This document shows, piece by piece, positions 1-9,913 of a stretch of DNA of 37,025 bases (position 1 is its first letter; each line of letters starts with the position of its first letter). The DNA lies in contig JABSSL010000060.1 in NCBI GenBank assembly GCA_013214355.1, positions 1 to 37,025 on the forward strand, written 5' to 3'. The position numbers were made by a program, and so were the translations under genes. The DNA is from Saprospiraceae bacterium (GTDB lineage: Bacteria > Bacteroidota > Bacteroidia > Chitinophagales > Saprospiraceae). The notes under the pieces were generated by a model, which did not search any database, was not told the DNA's origin, and saw only the letters and a program-made list of their open reading frames with translations.

Positions 1-15
1 GATATAATCGGCATG

Positions 16-62
16 GGCCCTTTGGCCTCCGTTTCGCTACGCTCCACTACGGCCAAAGGGCC
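16..62. repeat. Extragenic inverted repeat (REP-like palindrome)
   Basis: A perfect 12-bp inverted repeat, GGCCCTTTGGCC at 16-27 and its complement at 51-62, encloses a 23-nt loop. The flanks ATCGGC (7-12) and GCCGAT (60-65) are also complementary. It lies outside any recognisable gene and has no T-run on either side, so it does not look like an intrinsic terminator. It resembles a repeated extragenic palindrome, but its copy number cannot be judged from one window. Confidence 0.5.
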
Positions 63-207
63 GATGAAAGAGAGAGAAAACTCTCAATTTAAACTGTCCG
101 GCTAAAGCGGACCACCTCAAGGTGTGGTTGTTATGGAATTGGGTTTTCTAAAAACTTGGTCAATCACGCTCTGAGCAATTGAGGCCTTCATATAGGATAA
201 ACAACAC

Positions 208-235
208 AAAAGCCCTGACTGATTAGTCAAGGCTT
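208..235 (-). terminator. Rho-independent terminator of secA
   Basis: The arms AAAGCC and GGCTTT, extended inward through CTGAC/GTCAA-type pairing, form a hairpin about 30 nt past the secA stop. Read on the minus strand it is followed by a TTTT-containing, U-rich stretch. On the plus strand it is followed by CGTTTT, so it may work in both directions. Confidence 0.6.
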
Positions 236-266
236 TCGTTTTATGAGTTTTACCAAAGAAGAAAGA

Positions 267-3200
267 TTATCCTCTTCCGTGGCACTGTTTATACTTCTTA
301 CCACTTCCGCAAGGGCAAGGATCATTACGCCCCACTTTCTTGTCTACTCTCTTGAAAGTGGTTGGTTTTGATCTGTTTTTACTTACCCCTTCTGCAGCAG
401 CTCTAGCAGCTTCCTCTTCACCCGTGCGATGGGTTCTCATCTTACTGGTATCCGTCTTCTGCTCTCGAGCTTGTTCCAAGCCGCGGTTATCTTGCAGAGA
501 TCCCTTAGCCAAGTACGCCGTAACGCTTTGGTTAATGACAAAGATGAGCTCCTCGAACAAGTTGAAGGCTTCCATCTTGTATACGACCAGTGGATCTTTC
601 TGTTCGAAAGAAGCAGCCTGTACCGATTCTTTCAATTCATCCATCGAACGCAAGTGCTCTTTCCATTTTTCATCAATGATGGAAAGTGTAACCGCTTTTT
701 CGATATCACGAACTACTGACTTTCCACCACTTTTCACGGCCGCTTCGATATCAGCAGTAACCGCTAATGGATGGGAACTACCGTCGGTGAATGGCAGTAG
801 AATTCGTTTGTATCTATGGAACTGTTTTTCGTATACATCCTTAATGGCTGGCATCAAGGCATCTGTGATCTGGCTGAATTTCCGATCGTAGAATTCATTA
901 AACTGTATGTAGAAATCATTGGTTAGATCCTCCACGCGGCCTTCTTTGAAATCACTTGCCTCCATTTTAGGATCAAAACCAATCATACTCAACATTTCTC
1001 GACGGAAAGATTCAACATCTCCATTTTGCTTGTGAGAATAGACTAGACTTTCCAATAGAGAGTGGAACATATTGGCAAGGTCCACTGTCAATCGATCCCC
1101 AGACAAAGCATTCTTCCTCTTCTTGTAAATGGCTTCCCGCTGGATATTCATTACATCATCATATTCCAGCAATCGCTTACGAATTCCGAAGTTATTCTCC
1201 TCAACCTTCTTCTGCGCTCTTTCGATCGATTTAGTTACCATTGAGTGCTGGATCACTTCCCCCTCTTGGTGTCCCATTCTATCCATCAAGCCTGCGATAC
1301 GCTCAGACTGGAAGAGGCGCATTAGACGATCTTCCAAGGATACATAGAACTGAGAACTACCCGGATCACCCTGACGACCAGAACGACCACGAAGCTGCCT
1401 GTCAACTCGGCGAGAATCGTGCCTTTCCGTACCAATAATGGCTAATCCACCTGCATTTTTAACCTGATCGGATATCTTGATATCCGTACCCCGACCCGCC
1501 ATGTTGGTCGCGATGGTGACCTTACCAGGCTTACCTGCTTCAGCCACAATCTCTGCCTCTCGCTGGTGTTGTTTGGCGTTCAGGACGTTGTGATCGATGG
1601 CGCGTAGCCGCAAAGTTCGACTGAGTCTCTCCGAAACATCCACTGAGGTAGTACCTACCAAGATAGGACGACCAGCCTTACTTAGTTTCACGATGTCTTC
1701 GATAACCGCGTTGAACTTCTCACGCTCTGTTTTGTATACCAGGTCTTCCTGGTCATCTCTTTGAATGGGTCGATTTGTAGGAATTACTACAACATCCAAT
1801 TTATAGATTTCCCAAAGCTCACTAGCTTCCGTCTCAGCAGTACCAGTCATCCCCGCGAGCTTGTGATACATCCGGAAGTAGTTCTGCAAGGTTACGGTCG
1901 CATAGGTTTGCGTAATATCTCCAACCTTTACATTTTCTTTTGCCTCTAAGGCTTGGTGAAGACCATCAGAGTAGCGTCGGCCTTCCATCATACGTCCTGT
2001 TTGCTCATCGACGATCTTTACTTGACCATCAATGACCACATACTCGTCATCCCGCTCAAACAAAGTGTAAGCCTTCAGTAATTGGCTGATCGAGTGCAAA
2101 CGCTTAGACTTAACCGCAAAATCTTGAGCTAATTTATTTTTGGCTTCAGCTAACTCATCACTAGTCAGTTCTTCGTTGCTTTCGATCTCCATCATTCCAG
2201 TCGCAATATCTGGAAGGATAAAGAAATTGGCATCTTCACTACCACGAGCCAGAAACTCCGAACCTAGCTCCGTTAACTCTACGTTTCTATTTTTCTCATC
2301 AATGGTGAACAAGAGCGGCTCATCTACCAAGTGCATATTCTTGGATTGCTCCTGCATATAGAAGTTTTCCGCCTTTTGTAGATTTACCTTGATCCCTTCT
2401 CCACTTAGGAATTTGATCAACGGACGGTACTTTGGTAGTGCTCGATACGCACGAAGAAGGGCCATCCCTGCCTCTCCTTCCTGATAACCTAACTTGTCTT
2501 CTTTGAAGAGTTGTTTGGCTTCGGTTAGATACTGCGTAGCTAGTTTTCGTTGACCAGCAATAAGGCTTTCGACCTTTGGTTTGAGGGCTAAGTATTCTTG
2601 ATCTTCAGTACCCTTGGGAACGGGACCAGAAATAATCAATGGTGTACGTGCATCATCAATCAGTACCGAGTCAACCTCATCAATCATAGTGAAATGGTGT
2701 TTTCGTTGTACCATTTCATCTACTGATCTCACCATATTGTCACGGAGATAATCGAAACCATACTCATTGTTGGTCCCATAGGTGATATCGGACAAATACG
2801 CCTTTCTTCTTTCTTCCGAATGAGGGCGATATTTATCTATACAGTCTACAGTGAGGAACAAAAACTCAAAGATGGGGCCTACCCATTCACAGTCTCGTCG
2901 AGCTAGGTAATCGTTCACCGTGATCACGTGCACCCCTTCTCCGGAGAGTCCATTTAGGTAGGCAGGAAGCGTTGCCACCAAGGTCTTACCCTCACCAGTG
3001 GCCATCTCTGCAATCTTACCATCGTGAAGCACCATCCCTCCAATCAACTGCACATCATAGTGCAACATATTCCAGGTGATCTCTCCACCTGCTGCTGTCC
3101 AGGAGTTTTTCCAGAAGGCCTTATCTCCTGAGATGCTGATGTAGCTCTTATTGGTATTAGAAGCTAAGGCACGATCATGGTCGGTAACGGTAACTTCCAA

Positions 3201-3587
3201 GGTTTCATTTTTACTGAAACGTCGGGCTGTTTCTTTTACCACTGCAAAAGCTTCCGGTAATATTTCTTTCAGAATAACTTCTAAATGCTTATCTCTTTCT
3301 TCGAGTAACTCATCGATCTGAGCATATAGATTTTCCTTTTCAAGCAGATCCTCCTCATCGGTAGCTTGCTGACGGATATTAGCAATATCTTCATTGATGC
3401 CGCTTAAGTGCTCGGCAATGCTTTCTCGGAACTCATACGTCTTATTCCGCAATTCATCATTGCTCAAACTCTGAAGCTCTTCAAAGATCTCATTGATCTC
3501 ATGCACGATAGGCATGTAAGTCTTTACGTCCCTTTCGTATTTGGTACCAAAGACCTTTTTCAGAGAATTAGTGATCGATTTAAACAT
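267..3587 (-). CDS. secA: Preprotein translocase ATPase subunit SecA
   Basis: SecA is the ATPase that drives unfolded preproteins through the SecYEG channel at the inner membrane. The 1106-aa protein has the Walker A motif GEGKT near residue 200 and the Walker B region [13 protein letters not shown] near residue 306. The helicase motif [13 protein letters not shown] and the [14 protein letters not shown] block lie in the second nucleotide-binding domain. The C-terminal zinc-binding tail, [19 protein letters not shown], provides the SecB/lipid-binding metal site. The length exceeds the roughly 840-900 aa of E. coli or Bacillus SecA because of a long insertion between the first nucleotide-binding domain and the cross-linking region (about residues 330-500). 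Such an insertion is usual in Bacteroidota. It is transcribed alone, divergently from the lipoprotein gene at 3844, with a promoter at 3629 and a terminator at 208. Confidence 0.98.
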   Translation of the reverse strand: MFKSITNSLKKVFGTKYERDVKTYMPIVHEINEIFEELQSLSNDELRNKTYEFRESIAEHLSGINEDIANIRQQATDEEDLLEKENLYAQIDELLEERDKHLEVILKEILPEAFAVVKETARRFSKNETLEVTVTDHDRALASNTNKSYISISGDKAFWKNSWTAAGGEITWNMLHYDVQLIGGMVLHDGKIAEMATGEGKTLVATLPAYLNGLSGEGVHVITVNDYLARRDCEWVGPIFEFLFLTVDCIDKYRPHSEERRKAYLSDITYGTNNEYGFDYLRDNMVRSVDEMVQRKHHFTMIDEVDSVLIDDARTPLIISGPVPKGTEDQEYLALKPKVESLIAGQRKLATQYLTEAKQLFKEDKLGYQEGEAGMALLRAYRALPKYRPLIKFLSGEGIKVNLQKAENFYMQEQSKNMHLVDEPLLFTIDEKNRNVELTELGSEFLARGSEDANFFILPDIATGMMEIESNEELTSDELAEAKNKLAQDFAVKSKRLHSISQLLKAYTLFERDDEYVVIDGQVKIVDEQTGRMMEGRRYSDGLHQALEAKENVKVGDITQTYATVTLQNYFRMYHKLAGMTGTAETEASELWEIYKLDVVVIPTNRPIQRDDQEDLVYKTEREKFNAVIEDIVKLSKAGRPILVGTTSVDVSERLSRTLRLRAIDHNVLNAKQHQREAEIVAEAGKPGKVTIATNMAGRGTDIKISDQVKNAGGLAIIGTERHDSRRVDRQLRGRSGRQGDPGSSQFYVSLEDRLMRLFQSERIAGLMDRMGHQEGEVIQHSMVTKSIERAQKKVEENNFGIRKRLLEYDDVMNIQREAIYKKRKNALSGDRLTVDLANMFHSLLESLVYSHKQNGDVESFRREMLSMIGFDPKMEASDFKEGRVEDLTNDFYIQFNEFYDRKFSQITDALMPAIKDVYEKQFHRYKRILLPFTDGSSHPLAVTADIEAAVKSGGKSVVRDIEKAVTLSIIDEKWKEHLRSMDELKESVQAASFEQKDPLVVYKMEAFNLFEELIFVINQSVTAYLAKGSLQDNRGLEQAREQKTDTSKMRTHRTGEEEAARAAAEGVSKNRSKPTTFKRVDKKVGRNDPCPCGSGKKYKQCHGRG

Positions 3588-3628
3588 ATATATCTTTAAT
3601 TTCTTCTATTTCTTTTGGATCGGTGCCG

Positions 3629-3636
3629 CAAAGATA
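3629..3636 (-). promoter_or_regulatory. Bacteroidota-type -7 element for secA
   Basis: On the minus strand this reads TATCTTTG, an exact match to the Bacteroidota -7 consensus TAnnTTTG, about 42 nt before the secA start. No clean TTG -33 box is visible. An inverted repeat TTTTGCC (3663-3669) / GGCAAAA (3680-3686) lies just upstream and could be an operator. Confidence 0.55.
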
Positions 3637-3843
3637 AGCATAAGTATGGAGGCATGTCTAACTTTTGCCCTAGGCTTGCGGCAAAATGATGGGCACAATT
3701 CATACCAATAGCCAGAAAGATGACATTTTGGCATTCAAAAACATAACAAACTGCTAAGATTACAGGTTTAGGAAAAGAGAGAGAATCCCTATGAAGGGAC
3801 GATCACTTGGAAAATCATTACAAAGATAATACCTACAAGAAGC

Positions 3844-4632
3844 ATGGAATCATACGATTGGAAATTGAGCTTGCCGGCGAGTGTGAAGTTTGGAATGGCT
3901 GGACTCTTATTGATTTGTTGTACCGCTTGCGGAAACCAAGATGGCAAGAAAGATATCCGGGATTATTATTACCCTATCCGACAACTGGAAGATGGAATGG
4001 TGTATGAATACAGGTCTGTTGGAAAGGATTCTCTCCCTCCCGTGTATTGGTATTATCGCTCTTTTATTGAAGAGGATGGCGTTTTTTTGACTGCTACCTA
4101 TTATGAGCATGACCTTATTCCGCGGCAGTTGGCCAAAGAGGAGATGGTAAGCAATGGAGTGATTCAGAATGACCTGGCTTTATTTGTGACTGATTCATTG
4201 GGTAAGCAGCAACCGTTAAACACGGATGTGCTTGCAGGAAACATATTTCCTTTCAAGGTTAGTAAAGAAGGGGGCGTATTTTTATATAAGATTCAGATCA
4301 GTTCACCAGATGAACCGCATCTGGTTACAACACTGATCAAAAATCGTCGTTATGTAGGTGACACTACTTTCGTTTTCAACAAGAAAAAGCTTCCTAGTGT
4401 AGCCTTTGAAGTAAAGGAGTTGGTGGAGTTAGATGATAAAGAGCAAGGCGGGATGGAGCCACAATGGGAAGGCAGAGAAATATATGCCAAGAATATAGGT
4501 CTTGTTTTCTACGAAAAACAATTAGGAGAAACCCCACTCACCTACGCCCTATTTGACCGATATCCGATGACCGTGCTAGAAGAAAAGTTCAAGCAAATGA
4601 TGTCAGCGGAAAATACCTATGAACAAAATTAA
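3844..4632 (+). CDS. Putative lipoprotein of unknown function
   Basis: The 262-aa protein has a short charged N-terminus, a hydrophobic segment (about residues 16-28) and a cysteine cluster ending in TAC-G at C29, consistent with a lipoprotein signal although the -3 residue is Cys. An internal Met at residue 18 (3895) is an alternative start. The mature part is rich in aromatic and charged residues and begins with a DYYYP element and 'GMVYEYRS'. I do not recognise a named family. The next gene starts 5 nt after its stop and encodes a T9SS type B cargo protein, so the two are probably co-transcribed and both envelope-directed. It may be a surface or periplasmic lipoprotein; the function is unknown. 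Confidence 0.85.
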   Translation: MESYDWKLSLPASVKFGMAGLLLICCTACGNQDGKKDIRDYYYPIRQLEDGMVYEYRSVGKDSLPPVYWYYRSFIEEDGVFLTATYYEHDLIPRQLAKEEMVSNGVIQNDLALFVTDSLGKQQPLNTDVLAGNIFPFKVSKEGGVFLYKIQISSPDEPHLVTTLIKNRRYVGDTTFVFNKKKLPSVAFEVKELVELDDKEQGGMEPQWEGREIYAKNIGLVFYEKQLGETPLTYALFDRYPMTVLEEKFKQMMSAENTYEQN

Positions 4633-4637
4633 ACCCA

Positions 4638-6368
4638 ATGAATCGTTCACTCATTATTGGTATCCTATTCGTATTGATTGGGCCGCCGGTGCTTCGCGCA
4701 CAGCTAGAGGCTCCAGCTTTACTGTGCGTTAGCAATGATACCTTGGTATGGGATCTCCCGACCGTGAGTTGTGCTAGCCCAGATGGCTATCGTATTATGG
4801 CTAGTGAATCGGAAGCCGGACCTTACAGTGAGCTTACCACTATTACAGATATTGCGCAGACCTCTTTTTTTCATGCTGATGCGGGTATTGCAACCTGGTT
4901 TTACTATATGGAAACCATTGCCAATTGTCCGGGGGTTAATCCGATGCAATCTGACACATTGGATAATCGGAACCCTGAAGTTCCTCTATTCCGCTACGTA
5001 ACAGTGGAAAATGGTCAAGTCTTAATGGAATGGGATCCAAGCCCTTCTCCTGAAGTAATTGCTTATGTGATTTCAAGAAATACGAATATGGGGACCAGTA
5101 TCATTGATACGGTTTCTAATGGCCTCATGTATACGGACCTTAATGCTAGCCCTGATGTGGGTAAGGAAACTTATTTTGTGGTGGCTATCGATGCCTGTGG
5201 TAATGCGAGTCTTACGGCGCCCCTGCATGAAACTATTTTCTTGGAGACTAATGCTTTAGATAGTTGTGAACAGGCCATTGAATTGTCATGGAATCTTTAT
5301 CAGAATTGGGATGGGGGGATAGCCGAGCATACTATTCTACTGAGCGAGAATGGTGGTCCTTTTGATCCTATCGCCTCGGTTGCGGGTACGGTTAATTCGT
5401 ATGTATTTGATCAGGCTAGAGGAGAGGTGTTGTATTGCTTTAAGGTCGTAGCAACGCAAGTAGGTACCAGTGTGGTTTCTAGTTCAAACGAAACTTGTAC
5501 AAGCATTTCTGTGGTGGATCCAGTGGATCGGCTGAATTTGTTGAATGCTAGTATCAGTCCTAGCAATGAGTTTATAGTTGATTGGCAAATCAATTCAAAT
5601 GCAGAGCTACAGTCGGCTGAATTGTTATCTGAGACCGCAGGAGTTGCGGCTAGTCAATCTTTGTTGACTGGCGGGGCTTTAATGGCTGAGAATACATTCT
5701 TAGATACACAGACTGATCCCTCACAAGCGTTTGCTGTTTTCTCCATTACGACGGAGGATTTATGTGGAGAGCTTAAAAACTCCAACAGTGTTCAGACTAT
5801 TTTTCTGACTGCTGAAGCTGCAGATGGTGCAACCAATCAATTACAATGGACTCCGTATCTAAATGGTTTATTACAGTCTTTGGAGTATGAAATTTACCGG
5901 ATTGTTGATGGAGTAGAAACCTTGGTTAGTGTGGAGACTAATGGTGTTCAGTCTCTAAGTGATCAGGTCAGTGTGGATGGAGCTTCTAGTACGGAGGTTT
6001 GTTATTACATTTTGGCAAAAGCTCGAATTGAACTGCCGGGAGGAGAATTGAGAAGTGTCGTTTCGCGATCCAATACTGTTTGTGTTATGCCAGTGGCTCC
6101 CTTCTATATTCCCAATGTCTTTGCTCCGGAGGGGGTAAATCAGGTGTTTCGACCAGCCTTAGCCTTTGGGATGTTGGAGGAATATCAAATGGATATATTT
6201 GATCGCTGGGGTGGCCATGTATTTCTCAGTAGGGATATTGAGGTTGGTTGGAATGGGCAGAGTAACGGAGAACCATTAGCTTCTGGCTTATATATCTATC
6301 GAATTCAGTGGCGCCAAACAGGAGGAGAATTAAGGGAGGTGTCAGGAGGGGTGAACCTCCTTAGATAG
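4638..6368 (+). CDS. T9SS type B cargo protein (gliding motility-associated C-terminal domain)
   Basis: The 576-aa protein starts with a Sec signal peptide (hydrophobic residues 4-21, cleavage near LRAQ). Several fibronectin type III-like beta-sandwich segments follow; W, Y and G landmarks recur around residues 30-110, 115-200, 205-290 and 390-480. The last ~85 residues form a CHU_C-type sorting domain: FYIPNVFAPEG, then YQMDIFDRWGG, then W-NG-----LASGLYIYRI. CHU_C domains direct proteins through the type IX secretion system to the cell surface or medium. Unusually, the usual 'NPF.P' element is replaced by 'NQVFRPAL'. Its specific role is unknown; adhesion or polymer contact is a plausible inference. 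It is coupled to the upstream lipoprotein gene by a 5-nt gap. Confidence 0.9.
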   Translation: MNRSLIIGILFVLIGPPVLRAQLEAPALLCVSNDTLVWDLPTVSCASPDGYRIMASESEAGPYSELTTITDIAQTSFFHADAGIATWFYYMETIANCPGVNPMQSDTLDNRNPEVPLFRYVTVENGQVLMEWDPSPSPEVIAYVISRNTNMGTSIIDTVSNGLMYTDLNASPDVGKETYFVVAIDACGNASLTAPLHETIFLETNALDSCEQAIELSWNLYQNWDGGIAEHTILLSENGGPFDPIASVAGTVNSYVFDQARGEVLYCFKVVATQVGTSVVSSSNETCTSISVVDPVDRLNLLNASISPSNEFIVDWQINSNAELQSAELLSETAGVAASQSLLTGGALMAENTFLDTQTDPSQAFAVFSITTEDLCGELKNSNSVQTIFLTAEAADGATNQLQWTPYLNGLLQSLEYEIYRIVDGVETLVSVETNGVQSLSDQVSVDGASSTEVCYYILAKARIELPGGELRSVVSRSNTVCVMPVAPFYIPNVFAPEGVNQVFRPALAFGMLEEYQMDIFDRWGGHVFLSRDIEVGWNGQSNGEPLASGLYIYRIQWRQTGGELREVSGGVNLLR

Positions 6369-6405
6369 GGATAGGTTGACTATAGCAAAGATGCAGGTAA
6401 TGTCA

Positions 6406-6413
6406 TATCTTTG
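6406..6413 (+). promoter_or_regulatory. Bacteroidota-type -7 element for the M16 gene
   Basis: TATCTTTG matches TAnnTTTG exactly and lies about 40 nt before the start at 6454. A TTG at 6376-6378 is farther upstream (27 nt) than the usual -33 spacing, so only the -7 box is convincing. Confidence 0.5.
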
Positions 6414-6453
6414 CACGCTTAAGAAATTTGCCGAAGACGGAGAAAATTGAATT

Positions 6454-7740
6454 ATGATGCTAGATAGGACGAAGGCGCCGGTAATCCGGATGCCCGAAGA
6501 TGTGCAACTCCCAAAATATCAAAAACATCTATTAGATAATGGTATCCCGGTATACGAGGTTCATTTGGGGACGCAGGAAGTAGTGAAGTTGGAATTGGTT
6601 TTTAATGCTGGAAGGCCTTTCGAGCACAAGCAATTAGTAGCCAGAGCTACTACTAGTTTGTTGAGAGAGGGAACTGCTACCCATTCAGGATCTGAGATTG
6701 CAGAACTGTTCGATTTCTATGGATGTAGCCTGAGTCTTCCCTTCAATTTAGATACAGCTAATGTTGTCGTTTACAGCTTAAGTCGATACCTGGATCAGGT
6801 CTTACCCATCTTGCAAGATATTTTGGAGAATCCTTCCTTTTCGACTGCTGAGTTAAAGTCCTTCGTACATCGTAAACAGCAGCTCTTGAAGGAAGATCTC
6901 ACTAAGAATGAGGTGGTAGCTTATCGAACGATTACAGATCTTATTTTTGGATCGAAGCATCCTTATGGCTACAACAGCGTAGAAGAAACCTATGCGGCAT
7001 TACAACGGGAAGATCTACAAAAGCATTTTGATCGAACTTACACGATAGATAATTGTATAATTTTCTTGAGTGGTAAGACGTCTCCCGCCCATATTCAGTC
7101 CCTCAACAAGTATATTGGTAGATTAAGTAGAACTGGTGGTAAGGTTAGCACAAGCTTTCCCACGCTTCCTACGGTTACTGAAGCACATTTTCTTGAACGT
7201 CCTGAGACCATTCAAACTGCACTCCGGATGGGCCGAAAATTATTCAATCGACAGCATGAAGATTACTGTGGAATGTATGTGTTAAACGCGCTGTTGGGAG
7301 GGTACTTTGGTTCTAGGTTAATGGCTAACATTCGGGAAGACAAGGGGTATACCTATCATATTTTTTCGCAATTGGATGTGATGAAATTTGATGGATATTT
7401 ATATATTGGAACAGAGGTAGGTAATGAATTTGTGGCAGCAACGCGAGATGAAATCTATAAAGAGCTTGCTTTATTAAGAGACAAAGCTGTTTCCGAACAA
7501 GAACTAGAAATGGTTAAGAACTACCTGATTGGGACCTACTTAACCATGATAGATGGCCCGTTTCAAGCAAGTGAATTGATCAAGACTATTGTGTTAGAGG
7601 ATTTGTCGGAAGATTTTTTCTCAAAACTGGTCCAAACAACACGAAATATAACAGCTAAACAACTACAGGATTTAGCTAACAAATATTTACAAGAAGGCGA
7701 TATTTGGCAGGTCAGTGTAGGTGCGCCAATGAAAAACTAA
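6454..7740 (+). CDS. M16 family (insulinase-like) protein, non-catalytic type
   Basis: The 428-aa protein has the two-lobed M16B architecture. The N-terminal lobe keeps the fold markers (AGRPFEHK, LLREGT, SGSEIAELFDFYG). The C-terminal lobe keeps the substrate-contact motif GSRLMANIREDKGYTYHIFS (about residues 289-308). The zinc motif HxxEH, expected near residues 63-70, is missing; the sequence there is ARATTSLL. This matches the inactive partner of bacterial heterodimeric M16 peptidases, where the active HxxEH subunit is normally encoded alongside. No such neighbour is present here, so the partner must lie elsewhere or the protein acts alone as a binding protein. There is no signal peptide. 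It has its own promoter after the T9SS gene. Confidence 0.88.
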   Translation: MMLDRTKAPVIRMPEDVQLPKYQKHLLDNGIPVYEVHLGTQEVVKLELVFNAGRPFEHKQLVARATTSLLREGTATHSGSEIAELFDFYGCSLSLPFNLDTANVVVYSLSRYLDQVLPILQDILENPSFSTAELKSFVHRKQQLLKEDLTKNEVVAYRTITDLIFGSKHPYGYNSVEETYAALQREDLQKHFDRTYTIDNCIIFLSGKTSPAHIQSLNKYIGRLSRTGGKVSTSFPTLPTVTEAHFLERPETIQTALRMGRKLFNRQHEDYCGMYVLNALLGGYFGSRLMANIREDKGYTYHIFSQLDVMKFDGYLYIGTEVGNEFVAATRDEIYKELALLRDKAVSEQELEMVKNYLIGTYLTMIDGPFQASELIKTIVLEDLSEDFFSKLVQTTRNITAKQLQDLANKYLQEGDIWQVSVGAPMKN

Positions 7741-7959
7741 GGAATTCCTATAACGCCCTGTTTTTCTTGAGAATATCCTTTCTTTTTACGTAAAATTTGT
7801 GTTGCTTTGCGCCAAAGAAAACTTCACCTCAGACACGCTTTAACAGAAACACTAAACCAAAAGTGCATGTTTGGCGGTCGCGCTTTAGGCATGAAGAATG
7901 CCTTATTTATTGAAAAATAAATTCTTTGATCGCCGATAAAGACCTCCAGACAGGTACAT

Positions 7960-7965
7960 AAGGAG
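7960..7965 (+). promoter_or_regulatory. Shine-Dalgarno-like site before mreB
   Basis: AAGGAG lies 11 nt before the mreB ATG and supports that start. Most genes in this window lack a clear Shine-Dalgarno sequence, as is usual in Bacteroidota, so this one stands out. The remaining 7741-7976 leader shows no clear TAnnTTTG box. Confidence 0.4.
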
Positions 7966-7976
7966 AAACAGATTTA

Positions 7977-9008
7977 ATGAAATTATTCAGTTTTTTCAAG
8001 CAGGAGTTAGCAATTGATTTGGGTACTGCCAATACGCTAATTATCCAGGATGGCAATGTGGTCGTGGATGAACCTTCTATTGTCGCTATTAACCGGCGAA
8101 CAATGGAGACGATTGCTGTGGGTAATAAGGCGATGCAGATGCACGAAAAAACACACGAATCGATAAAGACGATTCGACCCCTGAAGGATGGTGTGATCGC
8201 CGACTTTCAAGCGGCTGAAAGTATGATTGAGGGAATGATCAAAATGATCGGGGCTAAGCGCCGATTCTTCTCTCATTTGAAAATGGTGATTTGTATTCCT
8301 TCTGGGATTACAGAAGTGGAAAAACGTGCTGTTTTTGACTCTGCAGATCATGTAGATTCTAAAGAAACTTACCTTATACACGAACCGATGGCTGCAGCAT
8401 TAGGTATAGGCCTAGATGTGGAAGAGCCAATCGGAAATATGATCATTGATATTGGAGGGGGAACCACCGAAATTGCGGTTATCGCCCTATCGGGTATTGT
8501 TTGTGACCAATCCATCCGAACGGCTGGAGATGAGTTTACGGCTGATATCATGAGTTACATGAAGCGCCAGCACAATGTACTTATCGGGGAGAGAACTGCA
8601 GAGCAGATCAAAATTCACGTAGGTTCAGCTTTACATGAGCTGGAAACTCCACCCGAGGATTACGCGGTGAATGGCCGAGATCTAATGACCGGTATTCCCA
8701 AGCAGATCAAAGTGTCCTACAGTGAGATTGCTCATTCTTTAGACAAGTCGATATCTAAGATCGAAGATGCAGTACTAAGAGCCCTGGAGACTACACCTCC
8801 AGAATTGGCTTCAGATATCTATCGTACTGGCTTGTATTTGACCGGAGGGGGAGCCTTACTTAGAGGTTTGGACAAGCGAATCTCTCAAAAGACTAAATTG
8901 GATGTTCATATTGCGGAGGATCCCTTGCGTGCCGTTGTACGTGGAACAGGTATTGCACTGAAAAACACGGATCGTTTTTCATTTTTGATCGATCGCAAGA
9001 GTGTCTAG
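7977..9008 (+). CDS. mreB: Rod-shape determining protein MreB
   Basis: MreB is the bacterial actin homologue that guides peptidoglycan elongation along the cytoplasmic membrane. The 343-aa length is normal. The actin-fold signatures are present: phosphate-1 DLGTANTLI near residue 14, the PSIV-NR segment, IRPLKDGVIADF, and phosphate-2 IIDIGGGTTEIAVI near residue 158. The adenosine motif LTGGGALLRGLDKR is near residue 291. The N-terminal KLFSFFKQE is consistent with an amphipathic membrane-binding helix. It is the first gene of an mreB-mreC-mreD-mrdA cluster, with 79 nt to mreC containing a small AGTCTT/AAGACT hairpin (9012-9032). Confidence 0.98.
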   Translation: MKLFSFFKQELAIDLGTANTLIIQDGNVVVDEPSIVAINRRTMETIAVGNKAMQMHEKTHESIKTIRPLKDGVIADFQAAESMIEGMIKMIGAKRRFFSHLKMVICIPSGITEVEKRAVFDSADHVDSKETYLIHEPMAAALGIGLDVEEPIGNMIIDIGGGTTEIAVIALSGIVCDQSIRTAGDEFTADIMSYMKRQHNVLIGERTAEQIKIHVGSALHELETPPEDYAVNGRDLMTGIPKQIKVSYSEIAHSLDKSISKIEDAVLRALETTPPELASDIYRTGLYLTGGGALLRGLDKRISQKTKLDVHIAEDPLRAVVRGTGIALKNTDRFSFLIDRKSV

Positions 9009-9087
9009 CATAGTCTTTACTTCGATAAGACTGATAATCCCAACTATTCCCGGTCTATCATTTAGATGATACTAACGGCAAAAGTAT

Positions 9088-9909
9088 ATGAGTAATCTGC
9101 TACAAGCCTTTTCCAAACTTAGTGGATTTGCACTCTTCCTTCTCCTGGAGGTCATTTGCTTTGCTTTGATCATTCGCTTCAATAGTTATCATCAACAAGT
9201 AGCCTTAAGTTCGGCCAATAAGTATATGGGGAACTTATCTGAGACCGCAGATGAGTTTGAGGATTACCTACACTTGAATGAAGAAGTGGAGCGTTTGCGC
9301 GCAGAAGTTGCTCGCCTACGTACACAGGAGGGGAATGCGATGTACAGGGACTTGGATACGGCTTATGCTTCTTTTGATACCATTGCTCAGCATTTTATCT
9401 ACATAGACGCCGATGTGGTTAGTAAAACCTTTTTAGGAAGGCGGAACTATATCACCTTAAATCGCGGCAAGAAGCATGGAGTGGAACCTCATATGGGCGT
9501 AGTGGATGATCAAGGCATTGTTGGGGTAGTTCGAAGTGCTTCCAATTACCATTCACGGGTCATGACTATCTTTCACCCGGACGCTAGAATTAGTGCAAAA
9601 CTTAAGGGGACGGGATTGTTTGGCTCTTTGACATGGGATCCTGATGAACAGGATTATTTTCATATGATCCTACAGGATATTCCGACACACCATACGCCAT
9701 CCAAAGGAGATACAGTACTGACCAGTGGATATTCCATTCTATTTCCCCCTGATGTAATGATTGGAAAGATCGATGACGTCAAAAAAGAGTCTGGGGCGTC
9801 CAGTCATTTTATAAAAGTGAAACTCGCTAATGATCTTAGGGCCATTCGATATGCCTATGCGATCAAAAATTTAATGAAGAACGATTTATCCGAACTAGAG
9901 GAAGAGTAA
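9088..9909 (+). CDS. mreC: Rod-shape determining protein MreC
   Basis: MreC is the bitopic periplasmic scaffold of the elongasome that activates PBP2-RodA. The 273-aa protein has one membrane helix (about residues 13-32) and a coiled coil (about 50-90, heptad-like in EEVERLRAEVARLR). A periplasmic beta-barrel pair follows, with family markers such as NYITLNRGKKHGVEPHMGVV and GVV-S-YHSRVMTIFHPDARIS. The typical late motif GDTVLTSGYS-LFPPDVMIGKI is complete. The stop is 4 nt before mreD, indicating one transcript. The sequence is full-length. Confidence 0.96.
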   Translation: MSNLLQAFSKLSGFALFLLLEVICFALIIRFNSYHQQVALSSANKYMGNLSETADEFEDYLHLNEEVERLRAEVARLRTQEGNAMYRDLDTAYASFDTIAQHFIYIDADVVSKTFLGRRNYITLNRGKKHGVEPHMGVVDDQGIVGVVRSASNYHSRVMTIFHPDARISAKLKGTGLFGSLTWDPDEQDYFHMILQDIPTHHTPSKGDTVLTSGYSILFPPDVMIGKIDDVKKESGASSHFIKVKLANDLRAIRYAYAIKNLMKNDLSELEEE

Positions 9910-9913
9910 TATT

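Noticed and set aside
340-891. A 183-codon plus-strand frame opposite secA, and other frames at 429-1949
   Set aside because: They lie wholly inside the well-supported secA gene on the other strand and show no domain, signal or start context of their own.
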